Shown: piece after piece, positions 10,745 to 20,930 of the stretch
How the letters are laid out: each line of letters opens with the position of its first letter
Position numbering within the stretch: the first letter of the stretch is position 1
NCBI RefSeq assembly: GCF_018122655.1
Contig: NZ_JAGRQC010000001.1
Span: forward strand, 558,001-622,000
Direction of reading: 5' to 3'
From: Stakelama marina
GTDB lineage: Bacteria; Pseudomonadota; Alphaproteobacteria; Sphingomonadales; Sphingomonadaceae
Length of the DNA: 64,000 bases
Made by a program: the position numbers and the translations under genes
The notes under the pieces: generated by a model
The model's database searches: none
What the model was told of the DNA's origin: nothing
The model's input: only the letters and a program-made list of their open reading frames with translations

Positions 10745-10758
10745 AGTGACGGTGCGCT

Positions 10759-12108
10759 TTAGACGATCCGATCGGCCTGGCCGACCGGCACGCCGTACAG
10801 ATCGTGCTCGTCGGCGTCCTCGATTTCGATCGCCACGATGTCGCCCTGCGACAGGTGGCCGGCGTCGCGGAGGAAGACTTCGCCGTCGATCTCCGGTGCG
10901 TCGGCGGTCGAGCGGCCGGTGGCGCCGCCTTCCTCGTCGACCGCGTCGAGGATCACGTCGAGCGTGCGGCCGACCTTCGCCTGCAGCTTCGCCGCAGAGA
11001 TGGCAGCGGTCTTTTCCATCAGGCGGGCGTAGCGTTCCTCCTTCACCTCCTCGGGCACGGCACCGGGAAGGTCGTTGGCGGCTGCGCCTTCGACGGGTTC
11101 GAAGCGGAACGCGCCGACACGGTCGAGCTGCGCTTCGTCGAGCCAGTCCATCAGATATTCGAAATCGTCCGCCGTCTCGCCGGGAAAGCCGACGACGAAG
11201 GTCGAACGGATCGCGATGTCGGGGCAGATCTCGCGCCAGCCCTTGATGCGCTCCAGGACCTTCGCCTCGTTGGCGGGGCGGCGCATCGCCTTCAGCACCG
11301 ATCGGCTGGCATGCTGGAACGGGATGTCGAGATAGGGGAGGACCAGCCCCTCGGCCATTAGCGGGATGACGCTGTCGACATGGGGGTAGGGATAGACATA
11401 GTGGAGCCGCACCCACGGAGCGATGCGGCCAAGTTCGCGTGCCAGATCGGTCATGTGGGGGACGACCTCGCGGTCCTTCCACATGCGCGGTTCCTTGCGG
11501 ATGTCGATGCCGTAGGCGCTGGTGTCCTGGCTGATGACCAGCAGTTCCTTCGTGCCCGCGGCAACCAGTTTTTCGGCCTCGCGAAGGATCGCGTCGGGGC
11601 GGCGGCTGACGAGGTCGCCGCGCAGGCTGGGGATGATGCAGAAGGAGCAGCGATGGTTGCAGCCTTCCGAAATCTTCAGATAGCTGTAATGGCGCGGTGT
11701 GAGCTTCAGCCCGCTTTCGGGGACGAGGTTCAGATAGGCGCTGGGCGGCATCGGCGCGGCGGTGTGGACGGCGCCGACCACCTCTTCATACTGATGCGCG
11801 CCGGTGACGGCGAGGACGTCAGGGAAGCGGGTACGGATCGTCTCGGCTTCCTTGCCCATGCAGCCGGTGACGATGACGCGGCCATTTTCCGCGATTGCCT
11901 CTCCGATCGCTTCGAGGCTTTCCTCCTTGGCGCTGTCGAGAAAGCCGCAGGTGTTGACGAGGACGACGTCCGCGCCGGAATAGTCGCCCGACAGCTGATA
12001 GCCGTCGGAACGCAGCTTGGTGAGGATGCGCTCGCTATCGACCAGATTCTTGGGACAGCCGAGCGACACCATGCCCACCTTGGGCGGTTCAGGAAGTTTG
12101 GTTGCCAT
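10759..12108 (-). CDS. rimO: Ribosomal protein S12 (Asp) methylthiotransferase
   Basis: Radical-SAM enzyme adding a methylthio group to an aspartate of ribosomal protein S12. The 449-residue protein has the N-terminal UPF0004 cluster cysteines Cys18, Cys54 and Cys83, and the radical-[11 protein letters not shown] motif (Cys150, Cys154, Cys157), followed by a C-terminal TRAM domain. [17 protein letters not shown] is typical of RimO rather than MiaB. The frame is open upstream through the next gene, but [17 protein letters not shown] at 12108 is the natural start. It is a single gene, same strand as the Rieske oxygenase upstream. Confidence 0.95.
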   Translation of the reverse strand: MATKLPEPPKVGMVSLGCPKNLVDSERILTKLRSDGYQLSGDYSGADVVLVNTCGFLDSAKEESLEAIGEAIAENGRVIVTGCMGKEAETIRTRFPDVLAVTGAHQYEEVVGAVHTAAPMPPSAYLNLVPESGLKLTPRHYSYLKISEGCNHRCSFCIIPSLRGDLVSRRPDAILREAEKLVAAGTKELLVISQDTSAYGIDIRKEPRMWKDREVVPHMTDLARELGRIAPWVRLHYVYPYPHVDSVIPLMAEGLVLPYLDIPFQHASRSVLKAMRRPANEAKVLERIKGWREICPDIAIRSTFVVGFPGETADDFEYLMDWLDEAQLDRVGAFRFEPVEGAAANDLPGAVPEEVKEERYARLMEKTAAISAAKLQAKVGRTLDVILDAVDEEGGATGRSTADAPEIDGEVFLRDAGHLSQGDIVAIEIEDADEHDLYGVPVGQADRIV

Positions 12109-12179
12109 GATTGCCGCGCGACATAGCGATTTTTGCGGCAATTGCCAGTGGCGACGCGCGGGCGGCGCTGCACATCGCG

Positions 12180-13310
12180 CTAGCCGAGCCGCGCCTCGAC
12201 CGCGTCGTGAAAGGTACGGATGCCGGTTTCGAGCTGGCCGAGCGTAATGCGGTCGAGCGCGCCGGACATCAGCCCCTGCTGGCAAAGCGCGGCGGCGCGG
12301 AAATCCTCGCTGGCGAACACGCCGCCATCGAGCAGCGACCAGCTGCGTTCCCAGTGGTCGCGCGCCTTGTCGGTGGCGGGTGGTTCGGGAATCAGCATGA
12401 AATCCTCGACCAGAACGCGCGATTCGCTCTGCGGCATCAGCGTCATCAGGTTCATGTAATCGGGGCTGACGATCAGCACGGTTCCGGGAAACATCTGATA
12501 GGTGAAGGTGATCGCGGAACGCAGCACTTGCCAGTCGCTCGACGACAGCGCGTCGTCTTCGGCGGCGCGGCCGACGGCGGAGCGTTGGTGCGGGCCGATC
12601 GTGTCGGCGGTCGAAACGCCGTCCTTGAAGAACTTGCCGATCGTCTGCGCGTGGAGGCGAGCGACGTGATAGCTTTCCAGAAACGCATCCATGATGAGTT
12701 TCCAGTTGGCGGCGACATCGTGCGTGCGCCTGCGGAAGCAATATTGGCCCGACAGGTCGAACGCCGCGAAATCCTCGCCCAGCGCTTCGGCCTCGGCGAA
12801 ATCGGCCTGTTCGTCGAAGCTGAACCAGATGAGGCCGCCTGCCTCGCAGGTCGGAAGCCGCTTCAGGCCGAATTGGGATTTGTCGAGGCCGGGAAAGGTT
12901 TCGGGGCGCGGGACGCCCGTCAACGATCCGTCGAGCTTGTAGGTCCATGCGTGATAGGGGCAGACGAGGCGCGGCGACTTCACCGCATCGCAGCCCTCGA
13001 CAAGGCGCGTGCCACGGTGGCGACAGACGTTCAGGAAGACATGCGCCCGTCCGTCGCCGTCGCGGGCGATGAGGAGCGGCTTGCCGAAACCGTCATGCGG
13101 CACGGCCATGTTGTTGTCGGGAAGCAGCGCGGACGGCGCGATGACGAGCGGTACCTTTCCGAAGATACGCTGCTGTTCGAGCGCGTGGCGCGAAGGATCG
13201 GTATAGACCGAGGCATCGACATGGCTGGTGCCGCCATGCGCACGTGACCCGCCCTCGGCGAGCTGCTTCGCCAAAGCGAGTTGTCCGCGGGTGGGCGTGA
13301 GCGCGTTCAT
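12180..13310 (-). CDS. Rieske-type ring-hydroxylating oxygenase, alpha subunit
   Basis: A 376-residue oxygenase alpha subunit. The Rieske [2Fe-2S] ligands are Cys96, His98, Cys117 and His120 in CRHRG and CPYHAW. The mononuclear iron site reads [19 protein letters not shown], with His215 and His220, and Asp208 as the likely bridge. Such proteins hydroxylate or demethylate aromatics, quaternary amines or sterols; the sequence does not say which. No beta subunit, ferredoxin or reductase gene is adjacent, so electrons must come from elsewhere. It is divergent from the AmpG-like transporter. Confidence 0.88.
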   Translation of the reverse strand: MNALTPTRGQLALAKQLAEGGSRAHGGTSHVDASVYTDPSRHALEQQRIFGKVPLVIAPSALLPDNNMAVPHDGFGKPLLIARDGDGRAHVFLNVCRHRGTRLVEGCDAVKSPRLVCPYHAWTYKLDGSLTGVPRPETFPGLDKSQFGLKRLPTCEAGGLIWFSFDEQADFAEAEALGEDFAAFDLSGQYCFRRRTHDVAANWKLIMDAFLESYHVARLHAQTIGKFFKDGVSTADTIGPHQRSAVGRAAEDDALSSSDWQVLRSAITFTYQMFPGTVLIVSPDYMNLMTLMPQSESRVLVEDFMLIPEPPATDKARDHWERSWSLLDGGVFASEDFRAAALCQQGLMSGALDRITLGQLETGIRTFHDAVEARLG

Positions 13311-13373
13311 GGCTGTTCCTCTCCACCTTTTCCGCTAGTGTCGCGCCAAATCAGTTCGGGGAGCAAGTGGTAA

Positions 13374-14714
13374 ATGCGTGAATCGAGCGCCGGCGGCGGA
13401 AGCTGGATCGACGGGGTGAAGCCGTATTTCGAAAAGGCGCCGCTTGCGGCGCTTGCGCTCGGTATCTCGTCCGGCTTTCCCTTCGCGATGATCGCGGCGA
13501 CGCTGACGACGCGGCTCGCGCAGGCGAATATCGAGAAATCGACGGTGACGGCGTTCAGCCTCGCCTTTCTGGTGTATTCGTTCAAATGGCTGTGGGCGTG
13601 GATTGTCGACGGCGTGCATATTCCGCTGCTCGGGCGGCTGGGCCAGCGCGTGTCGTGGCTGTTGGTTACCGGTGTCCTGGTGATGCTGGCGGTCGCCAAT
13701 CTGGCGATCCAGCAGCCGACCAAGGATATAGAGGCGACGGCGATCGCGGCGATCCTCGTCGCATTTGCCAGCGCGACCTTCGACATCGTCATCGACGCCT
13801 ATCGCATCGAAATCCTCGAGCCGCGCCAGCTCGGCGTCGGGTCGGGCATGTCGCAATATGGCTGGCGGATCGGATCGGCGGGCGCAGGCGCGATCGCGCT
13901 GGTCATGGCAGCGCGCTATGGCTGGGAAGCAGCGTATCTCGCCTGCGCGCTGCTCGCGCTTCCGGCGATGCTGACCGGGCTGCTGCTCGGCGAGCCGCAG
14001 CGGCACCGCGACCCCATAGAGCGCAAAGGCGTGCAGGCGATGCTGCACACCGTATGGGACCCGATCGCGCAGTTCTTCTCACGCGAGGGCGCGGTGATCG
14101 TTCTGATCTTCATTCTCGTCCACAAGATTGGCGATACGCTCGCGAATCTGACCTTCCGGCTGCTGTTCGACGATCTGGGGTTCAGCAATGACGAGATCGC
14201 GTTCTTCGATGTCGGGCTGGGTTTCTGGGCGTATCTGATCGGGATTTTCGTCGGCGGCATTCTCTATGCACGGATGGGCATGAAACGATCGGTGCTGCTC
14301 GCGCTGATCCTGATGGCAATTTCTAATCTGAGCTTCGCCGGCCTTGCCGCGATGGGGCATTCGAACTGGGGCATGGGCGGCGCGATCGGGTTCGAGAATT
14401 TCGCGAGCGGCTTCGGCGGTGTCGTCGTCGTCGCCTATTTCTCCGCGCTTTGCGACTTGCGCTTTACCGCATTCCAATATGCGCTGATCTCGGCGGGAGC
14501 GGCGATCGTCGGGCGGTTCATCACCGGCACGACGGCGGGCGCGCTGATCGAGTGGATGGGGTATGTCGATTTCTACCTGCTCACCACCGTCGTCGCGCTG
14601 CCCGGCGTGATCCTGTACGCCTGGATGATGAAGAGCGGGCTGGTCGATCGGTCGATCGGCAGCGCGGGAACGCAGGGCGAGGGCGACGCGCGGGCAGCGG
14701 AGGCCGCCGAATAG
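13374..14714 (+). CDS. ampG: AmpG-family MFS transporter (muropeptide permease-like)
   Basis: A 446-residue polytopic membrane protein with about 12 hydrophobic segments. The start WIDGVKPYFEKAPLAALALGISSGFP and the stretch DIVIDAYRIEILEPRQLGVGS resemble AmpG permeases, which import anhydro-muropeptides for cell-wall recycling. Substrate is inferred by family only; related alphaproteobacterial proteins may carry other cargo. The stop lies 2 bp from the stop of the converging DUF gene. No ampD or beta-lactamase regulator is next to it, though the PBP-like hydrolase is 3 kb away. Confidence 0.75.
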   Translation: MRESSAGGGSWIDGVKPYFEKAPLAALALGISSGFPFAMIAATLTTRLAQANIEKSTVTAFSLAFLVYSFKWLWAWIVDGVHIPLLGRLGQRVSWLLVTGVLVMLAVANLAIQQPTKDIEATAIAAILVAFASATFDIVIDAYRIEILEPRQLGVGSGMSQYGWRIGSAGAGAIALVMAARYGWEAAYLACALLALPAMLTGLLLGEPQRHRDPIERKGVQAMLHTVWDPIAQFFSREGAVIVLIFILVHKIGDTLANLTFRLLFDDLGFSNDEIAFFDVGLGFWAYLIGIFVGGILYARMGMKRSVLLALILMAISNLSFAGLAAMGHSNWGMGGAIGFENFASGFGGVVVVAYFSALCDLRFTAFQYALISAGAAIVGRFITGTTAGALIEWMGYVDFYLLTTVVALPGVILYAWMMKSGLVDRSIGSAGTQGEGDARAAEAAE

Positions 14715-14716
14715 CG

Positions 14717-15154
14717 TTAAAGCGGCCGTCCCGCGTCGGCGAAGGCGTCGGCGACGAACTGCACCGTCATGAACAGGCCGGGCGTCGTGCGGCAACCGGT
14801 CAGGTCGGCGAGCAGCATTTCGGCGGCGGGCGCATTGTCGGTGGCGCGCTGGAGGATCGTGACCAGCGCCTCTTCATCGGCGGTCATGCGGCAGCAGCAG
14901 CGCGGCGCGATTCTGATCGGGCGCGAGGACGTTTGCGACAGTTCGAACACCAGCGTGCGCAGCGCCGTGAGCGGCCGCCGATAGCGCTGGCCGAAGGTCA
15001 GGAACAGTGCGTGCTGCGCATGCGCGTCGTGGAGACCGTTGGCGCCCATCTGCCGGACCGCGAACAGCGCCAGGCGCGCCATGCGCGAATCGGGCTGGCG
15101 GTGCGGCAGCATGGTGGTGAGCGCATCGAGCGGCTGGGGGCTGTTCGTCGTCAT
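14717..15154 (-). CDS. DUF6628-like sphingomonad protein of unknown function
   Basis: A 145-residue soluble protein. The ATG at 15154 has a good SD (GGAGAGG) 10 bp upstream. It is rich in alanine and leucine helices, with RLALFAVRQMGANGLHDAHA and a cysteine run in RIAPRCCCRMTADE. I match it from memory to a sphingomonad-restricted family (DUF6628) whose function is unknown; the family number is not certain. It ends 2 bp from the AmpG-like stop and lies downstream of folC on the same strand, with a 49-bp gap. Confidence 0.72.
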   Translation of the reverse strand: MTTNSPQPLDALTTMLPHRQPDSRMARLALFAVRQMGANGLHDAHAQHALFLTFGQRYRRPLTALRTLVFELSQTSSRPIRIAPRCCCRMTADEEALVTILQRATDNAPAAEMLLADLTGCRTTPGLFMTVQFVADAFADAGRPL

Positions 15155-15203
15155 GTTGCGCAGCCTCTCCAATCCTCTATTGCAAGTCAATAGCAATAAG
15201 GGA

Positions 15204-16526
15204 TCAGTCGGGATGCTCGTCATTTTCGCGGAGGACCTGGCCCGCCAGATAGAGCGAACCGAGGATGCACACGAGCGGCTGCGACTCGCCGGTGGCCGCG
15301 ATGTGATCGATGGCCGACACGACATCGGGTGCGGTCGCGGTGGCGCGAATGCCAAGGCTTTCGGCCAGCGCGGTCAGGCTATCGGGAGCGTGATGGTCGT
15401 GGCCGGGAACGGGGACGGCGGTCAGCGACTCGGCCAACGTCATGAAGGGCGAGAGCAGTCCGCGAGCGTCCTTGTTCGACAGCATGCCGAGAACGAGGTG
15501 GACGCGGCGACCCGCTGCGCGTTCGGCTAGCGCCTGGCTGACGGCGGCGGCCGCTGCCCGGTTATGTCCGCCATCGAGCCATACGCTGCTTCCGGCGGGC
15601 AGGCGACGGGTGAGTGGGCCGGGGGCAAGACGCTGCATGCGCGCCGGCCAATCCGCGCGGGTCGCAGCTTCCTTGAGCGCGTAGTCGCTCACCGCGAGCT
15701 GCGTCTGAGCGCGGAGCATGACGAGCGCGAGCGCGAGGTTTGCGCCCTGATGGACGCCGGCCAGTCGCGGTGCGGGAACCGAAATCTCTCCGTGTGGGGC
15801 GGTCACGACCACCTGTTCGTCGGTGCGGTCGAAGTGCCAGTCGGTGCCCCCCGCAGCGAGCATCGCCTGCTTCGCGTCCGCGATCTCCCGAACCGCGGCG
15901 GCGATGTCGGCGGGATAGGGGAGCGTGACGAGCGGCGCACGGGCTTTGGCGATGCCTGCCTTTTCCTTCGCGATTCCCGTCAGCGAACTGCCAAGAAACG
16001 CTTCATGGTCGATGCCGAGCTGCGCGATGCCGCAGGCTGCTGGATGTTCGATGACGTTGGTCGCATCGAGCCGACCCCCGAGCCCGACCTCGATGATGCA
16101 GGCATCGGCCGGTACGCGCGAAAAGGCGAGGAATGCGGCGGCGGTGGTGACTTCGAAAAAGCTCGCGCCAATGTCTCCGCCGCGGTCGAGCACTTCGGCG
16201 AGCAGGGCGGCGAGCGCCGCGTCTTCGATCAGCTTTCCGGCAAGGCGTATGCGTTCGTTGAACCGAACAAGATGCGGGCTGGTGAAGACGTGAACCTGCC
16301 TGCCATCCGCTTCGAGTGCGGCGCGCAGAAAGGCGCAGGTCGACCCCTTTCCGTTGGTCCCCGCGACATGGAATATGGGCGGCAGATTACGGTGCGGATT
16401 GCCCAGCCGGTCGAGCAGCCGGGTGATGCGGTCGAGCCCGAGTATGTCGGCGCCGGGACCACGTGCCCACAGCCGGTCGAGTTGTTGCTGGACCGCTGCA
16501 TCGGTCGAAACGGCGTGGTCGGGCAT
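15204..16526 (-). CDS. folC: Bifunctional dihydrofolate synthase / folylpolyglutamate synthase
   Basis: Adds glutamate to dihydropteroate and then to folates. The 440-residue Mur-ligase-like protein has the P-loop GTNGKGS at 56-62 and the family stretch FTSPHLVRFNERIRL. It is the last gene of the trpF-trpB-trpA-accD-folC run, joined to trp genes as in other sphingomonads. The ATG at 16526 lies just 3 bp after the stop of a DUF559 gene that appears to be inserted between accD and folC. Confidence 0.95.
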   Translation of the reverse strand: MPDHAVSTDAAVQQQLDRLWARGPGADILGLDRITRLLDRLGNPHRNLPPIFHVAGTNGKGSTCAFLRAALEADGRQVHVFTSPHLVRFNERIRLAGKLIEDAALAALLAEVLDRGGDIGASFFEVTTAAAFLAFSRVPADACIIEVGLGGRLDATNVIEHPAACGIAQLGIDHEAFLGSSLTGIAKEKAGIAKARAPLVTLPYPADIAAAVREIADAKQAMLAAGGTDWHFDRTDEQVVVTAPHGEISVPAPRLAGVHQGANLALALVMLRAQTQLAVSDYALKEAATRADWPARMQRLAPGPLTRRLPAGSSVWLDGGHNRAAAAAVSQALAERAAGRRVHLVLGMLSNKDARGLLSPFMTLAESLTAVPVPGHDHHAPDSLTALAESLGIRATATAPDVVSAIDHIAATGESQPLVCILGSLYLAGQVLRENDEHPD

Positions 16527-16529
16527 CGA

Positions 16530-16925
16530 TTAAGCCCTCTCCCCGTCGGGGAGAGGGTTTGGGAGAGGGTTTGGGAGAGGGGTAGCCGAAACGGCAGCCA
16601 GTATCGCTTCGGCGACTCCTTCGAGGTTTGCCATTACGTCATTATTGGTGAAACGGATCACGCGATAACCTTGTGATTCCAAATAGCCTGTCCGACAAAC
16701 ATCGCGCCCGGTATCGGCATGGGTGTCGCCGTCGATCTCGATCACAAGCTTGTGAGATCTGGCCACGAAATCGGCGATGTAAGGGCCGACGATCACTTGG
16801 CGACTGAACTTGGTTCCGCACAATCGCTTTCCGCGAATAGCTTGCCAAAGCCGGCGTTCCGGTTCGGTCATTTCGCTTCGCATTGCTTTGGCGTGCCGGA
16901 GGAGATGTTCGTCGGTTTTGGGCAC
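16530..16925 (-). CDS. DUF559 protein, Vsr-like endonuclease fold
   Basis: A 131-residue member of the DUF559 family, related to very-short-patch-repair and restriction-type nucleases. RNMT-like opening SEMTEPERRLWQAIRGKR, then KFSRQVIVGPYIADFVARS and LVIEIDGDTH give a plausible PD-(D/E)xK core (Asp in IADF, Glu-Ile-Asp in VIEIDG). Activity is not shown for most members. The start is GTG at 16925, and its SD-like GGGAGAGGGG lies inside a flanking repeat. The last residues (LPNPLPNPLPDGERA) are encoded by the other flanking repeat. It interrupts accD and folC and looks like a mobile or passenger insertion. Confidence 0.85.
   Translation of the reverse strand: MPKTDEHLLRHAKAMRSEMTEPERRLWQAIRGKRLCGTKFSRQVIVGPYIADFVARSHKLVIEIDGDTHADTGRDVCRTGYLESQGYRVIRFTNNDVMANLEGVAEAILAAVSATPLPNPLPNPLPDGERA
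16535..16582. repeat. Left inverted repeat flanking the DUF559 gene
   Basis: CCCTCTCCCC-GTC-GGGGAGAGGG forms a perfect 10-bp hairpin (16535-16557), followed by two direct copies of TTTGGGAGAGGG. It encodes the C-terminal PLPNPLPNPLPDGERA of the DUF559 protein. The same sequence occurs inverted at 16928-16962. Confidence 0.92.
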
Positions 16926-16927
16926 TG

Positions 16928-16962
16928 CCCCTCTCCCAACCCTCTCCCCGCAGGGGAGAGGG
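16928..16962. repeat. Right inverted repeat flanking the DUF559 gene
   Basis: CCCCTCTCCC-AA-CCCTCTCCCC-GCA-GGGGAGAGGG. It is the inverted counterpart of 16535-16582, with the hairpin outside and the GGGAGAGGGG copy inside, 2 bp from the GTG start. Read on the minus strand it supplies the only SD-like sequence for the DUF559 gene. Confidence 0.92.
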
Positions 16963-16971
16963 CTTTAGGCC

Positions 16972-17829
16972 CTAAGCCGCCTCGGCACGGCCGTTGCTGA
17001 GGAAGCCGATCAGCTTGCCCAGCGTTTCGCGCAGGTCTTTGCGATGGGTGACCATGTCGATCAGGCCGTGCTCGAGATAATATTCGCTGGTCTGGAAGTC
17101 CTCGGGCAGTTTTTCGCGGATTGTGCTTTCGATCACGCGGCGACCGGTGAAGGCCAGCGTCGCCTGCGGCTCTGCGATATGCACGTCGCCGAGCATCGCA
17201 TAGGCCGCCATCACGCCGCCCGAGGTCGGGTCGGTAAGGACGACGATGTACGGAAGGCCTGCATCGTGAAGCATCTCGATCGCCACGGTAGAACGCGGCA
17301 TCTGCATCAGGCTGAGGATGCCTTCCTGCATGCGCGCGCCGCCGCTCGCGGTGAAGACGATGAAGGGCGCCTTGTCGGCAATCGCTGCTTCGACGCCGGC
17401 GATGAAAGCCTCACCGACCGCCTGGCCCATAGACCCGCCCATGAAGGCGAAGTTCTGGACGCCGACCACCGCCTTCTTGCCGTCGATCGTGCCCCGTGCA
17501 TTCAGAAAGGCGTCCTGGTCACCGGTCTGCGCGCGCGCCGCCTTCAGCCGGTCGGCATAGCGTTTCGAATCGCGGAACTTGAGCGGGTCCTCGGCAACCT
17601 TGGGGCTGGGGAGAATGGTGAACTTCTGATCGTCGAACAGATACTGGAAGCGCAGATGCGGGCCGATCCGGCCGTGATGCTCGCAATTGGGGCAGACGTG
17701 CAGATTGTCTTCCCATTCCTTGCGGAACACCATCTGCCCGCACCCCTTGCACTTGTGCCAGAGATTGTCGGGCGTTTCGCGCTTGGTGATGAAGGGGATC
17801 GCGTTGCGAACGCGGTTGAGCCAGCTCAT
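16972..17829 (-). CDS. accD: Acetyl-CoA carboxylase carboxyltransferase subunit beta
   Basis: Part of the carboxyltransferase making malonyl-CoA for fatty acid synthesis. The 285-residue protein has the N-terminal zinc ribbon with Cys27, Cys30, Cys46 and Cys49, then the crotonase-like fold with FTASGGARMQEG and DPTSGGVMAAYAMLGD. The ATG overlaps the trpA stop (ATGA). The partner accA is not in the window. Downstream, 9 bp after the accD stop, lies the repeat flanking the DUF559 gene. Confidence 0.97.
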   Translation of the reverse strand: MSWLNRVRNAIPFITKRETPDNLWHKCKGCGQMVFRKEWEDNLHVCPNCEHHGRIGPHLRFQYLFDDQKFTILPSPKVAEDPLKFRDSKRYADRLKAARAQTGDQDAFLNARGTIDGKKAVVGVQNFAFMGGSMGQAVGEAFIAGVEAAIADKAPFIVFTASGGARMQEGILSLMQMPRSTVAIEMLHDAGLPYIVVLTDPTSGGVMAAYAMLGDVHIAEPQATLAFTGRRVIESTIREKLPEDFQTSEYYLEHGLIDMVTHRKDLRETLGKLIGFLSNGRAEAA

Positions 17830-18641
17830 GCGGTTTCCTTTGCTGCGGCGCGGATCGCGGCCGCCAGTGTCTGAACATAATCGCGCACCGGGCCGGGTGC
17901 GTCGGCGCCGTGTTCGGCAATCTGCTCGACGATGGCCGAGCCGACCACGACACCGTCGGCGACGCGCGCGATGGCGGCAGCCTGATCTGGTGTGCGAACG
18001 CCGAAGCCGACCGCGACGGGCAGGTCCGTCGCCGCCTTCAGCCGTCCGACCGCGGCTTCGATCGTGTCCTGCGCGGCCTGCTGCTTGCCGGTGATGCCGG
18101 CGACCGAGACGTAATAGAGAAATCCGTCCGCGCCGTTCAGGACGGTGGGAAGGCGCGCGGCGTCGGTCGTCGGCGTCGCGAGGCGGACCAATGCGATACC
18201 CGCGTCGCGCAGTGCAGGCCCAAGGCTTTCATCTTCTTCGGGCGGAATGTCGACGCAGATCACGCCGTCGATGCCCGCGTCGCGCGCCGCTGCCGCGAAC
18301 CAATCGGCCCCGCGACGGACCATAGGGTTGGCATAGCCCATCAGGACGAGCGGGACATCGGGATGCCGCTCGCGAAAGGCGCGCGCGATCGAAAGGATAT
18401 CGGCGGTCGTCGTACCGGCGGCGAGGCTGCGAAGATCGGCGGCCTGGATCGCGGGACCGTCGGCCATCGGATCGGTAAACGGCATGCCGAGTTCGATTAT
18501 GTCCGCACCGCCTTCGACGAGCGCGTCGAGAATAGCCGGGGTGGCGGCGGGCGTGGGATCGCCCGCGGTGATGAAGGTCACCAGCGCGGCGCGGCCCGCC
18601 CCGCGTGCGGAGGCGAATGTATCTGCAAGGCGCTGCGTCAT
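17826..18641 (-). CDS. trpA: Tryptophan synthase alpha subunit
   Basis: Cleaves indole-3-glycerol phosphate to indole and glyceraldehyde 3-phosphate, passing indole to TrpB. The 271-residue TIM barrel has catalytic Glu50 (IELGMPFTDPMADGP) and Asp61. The frame is open further upstream, but MTQRLADTF at 18641 matches the family start and sits in a TGATG overlap with the stop of a small membrane-protein gene. The stop overlaps the accD start. Confidence 0.97.
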   Translation of the reverse strand: MTQRLADTFASARGAGRAALVTFITAGDPTPAATPAILDALVEGGADIIELGMPFTDPMADGPAIQAADLRSLAAGTTTADILSIARAFRERHPDVPLVLMGYANPMVRRGADWFAAAARDAGIDGVICVDIPPEEDESLGPALRDAGIALVRLATPTTDAARLPTVLNGADGFLYYVSVAGITGKQQAAQDTIEAAVGRLKAATDLPVAVGFGVRTPDQAAAIARVADGVVVGSAIVEQIAEHGADAPGPVRDYVQTLAAAIRAAAKETA

Positions 18642-18861
18642 CAGCGAATACCCTGCCGCGCACGCCGGCGCAGGAAATGCCGCGTGAAGAGCGCCGACCC
18701 GAGGATCGCGACGAGGAACAGGATCACGAGCGCCGTCGATGAAATGGTCGAGGGCGACAGGCTGATCGCCGCATTGTCGATCAGGTTGAGCGCGAGGATG
18801 CCGAGCAGTTCTATTACGAGAAACCAGCCGAAGAAATTGACGAGCAGGAATTGCAGACGGC

Positions 18862-18865
<4 letters not shown>
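18641..18865 (-). CDS. Small two-helix membrane protein between trpB and trpA
   Basis: A 74-residue protein, [21 protein letters not shown]... with two hydrophobic helices (about 7-27 and 37-60) and a basic tail [11 protein letters not shown] do not recognise a family. Its ATG overlaps the trpB stop (ATGA) and its stop overlaps the trpA ATG (TGATG), so its frame is precisely threaded between the two synthase genes, which argues strongly that it is translated. It may simply couple translation, or be a small membrane component of unknown role. Confidence 0.7.
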
Positions 18866-20091
<1,226 letters not shown>

Positions 20092-20135
20092 TGTGCGTCG
20101 CTGTTTAGCGATTTCGTTTCGTCTGTCGAGAGAAG

Positions 20136-20774
20136 CTAGGCGCTCGCGACCGCCGAGAGAAACGCTGCGATCCGCGAGGCGTCCTTGGTTCCGGGCGCAA
20201 TTTCAACGCCGGACGACACATCGACGGTCCGCGCTCCGGTGCGCCGGATCGCTTCGGTAACGTTGGCGGCATCGAGCCCCCCCGAGAGCGCCCAGGGCAG
20301 GGGATGATCGAAGCCATCGAGCAGCGACCAGTCGAACCGCACCCCCATCCCGCCCGGAAGCGCGGCATTGTCGGGCGTCTTCGCGTCGTACAGGATGCGG
20401 TCGGCAGCCTGCGCAAAGCCGCGCGCGGCGCCGAGGTCTTCGCGCTTCCTGACCGCGACGGCCGCCCAGACCTCGCGACCGGTGCGCGCACGGATGGCGG
20501 CGGCGCGCGCCGGGGTGGTCTTGTGGAGTTGCAGCGCGTCGAGCCTCGCCGAGGCGATTGCCGTATCGAGCAGCGTGTCGTCGGGATCGACAAAGACGCC
20601 GACCTTGCTCACTCGCGCGGGCACCTGAGCGGCAAGCCCGGCAGCGCGGCTGAACTCCAGATTGCGCGGGCTGGGCGGAAAGAAGACGAATCCCACATGG
20701 CTCGCTCCGCCGACGATCGCGGCTTCCAGCGTATGGGGTTCGGAAAGTCCGCAAATCTTGGCGGTGGTCGGCAT
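20136..20774 (-). CDS. trpF: Phosphoribosylanthranilate isomerase
   Basis: Third step of tryptophan synthesis. The 212-residue TIM barrel has [10 protein letters not shown] with the catalytic cysteine, FVFFPPSPR, and [11 protein letters not shown] near the C-terminus with phosphate-binding glycines. The frame is open upstream. I chose the ATG at 20774, which has AGGA upstream; an ATG 9 bp earlier (20783) is an alternative. It leads the trpF-trpB-trpA-accD-folC unit. The region just upstream also holds an EcfG-like promoter for the opposite strand. Confidence 0.94.
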   Translation of the reverse strand: MPTTAKICGLSEPHTLEAAIVGGASHVGFVFFPPSPRNLEFSRAAGLAAQVPARVSKVGVFVDPDDTLLDTAIASARLDALQLHKTTPARAAAIRARTGREVWAAVAVRKREDLGAARGFAQAADRILYDAKTPDNAALPGGMGVRFDWSLLDGFDHPLPWALSGGLDAANVTEAIRRTGARTVDVSSGVEIAPGTKDASRIAAFLSAVASA

Positions 20775-20853
20775 GTCCTGCATGTCGCGCTTCGATGCGC
20801 CTGCCGCAAGGCGCAATTCGTCCGGAAAAAGCGGGCAGGGTCGTTCCCGCTGT

Positions 20854-20878
20854 GGAACGGTTGGCTGTGTTCGGGGTT
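20854..20878 (+). promoter_or_regulatory. Putative EcfG (general stress sigma factor) promoter
   Basis: GGAAC (20854-20858) and GTT (20876-20878) are separated by 17 bp, matching the alphaproteobacterial EcfG pattern GGAAC-N16/17-GTT. It lies about 50 bp before the start of a tiny membrane-protein gene of a type often stress-induced. An overlapping inverted GTTCC...GGAAC (20843-20858) is also present. Based on sequence pattern only. Confidence 0.55.
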
Positions 20879-20930
20879 GGTACCCTACCGGACCGCCGGA
20901 GAGGTGGTTGTTCTGAAAGGGTGTTTTCCG

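Noticed and set aside
10547..10762. Plus-strand 71-codon open frame between hydrolase and rimO
   Set aside because: It is encoded almost entirely by two REP-like elements (peptide pieces TLKRVQSDG and RHSGLDPASM are typical repeat translations); no SD.
10490..11482. N-terminal extension of the serine hydrolase frame by some 330 codons
   Set aside because: It runs antisense through the rimO gene and through REP-like repeats; a signal peptide marks the true start much later.
12109..12948. N-terminal extension of the rimO frame by 280 codons
   Set aside because: It overlaps the Rieske oxygenase gene in another frame of the same strand; RimO proteins start near the chosen ATG.
16535..16582. Possible CRISPR or tandem repeat array from the repeated GGGAGAGGG units
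   Set aside because: Only two or three copies with 3-bp spacers; it is a hairpin-type repeat with an inverted partner, not repeat-spacer architecture.
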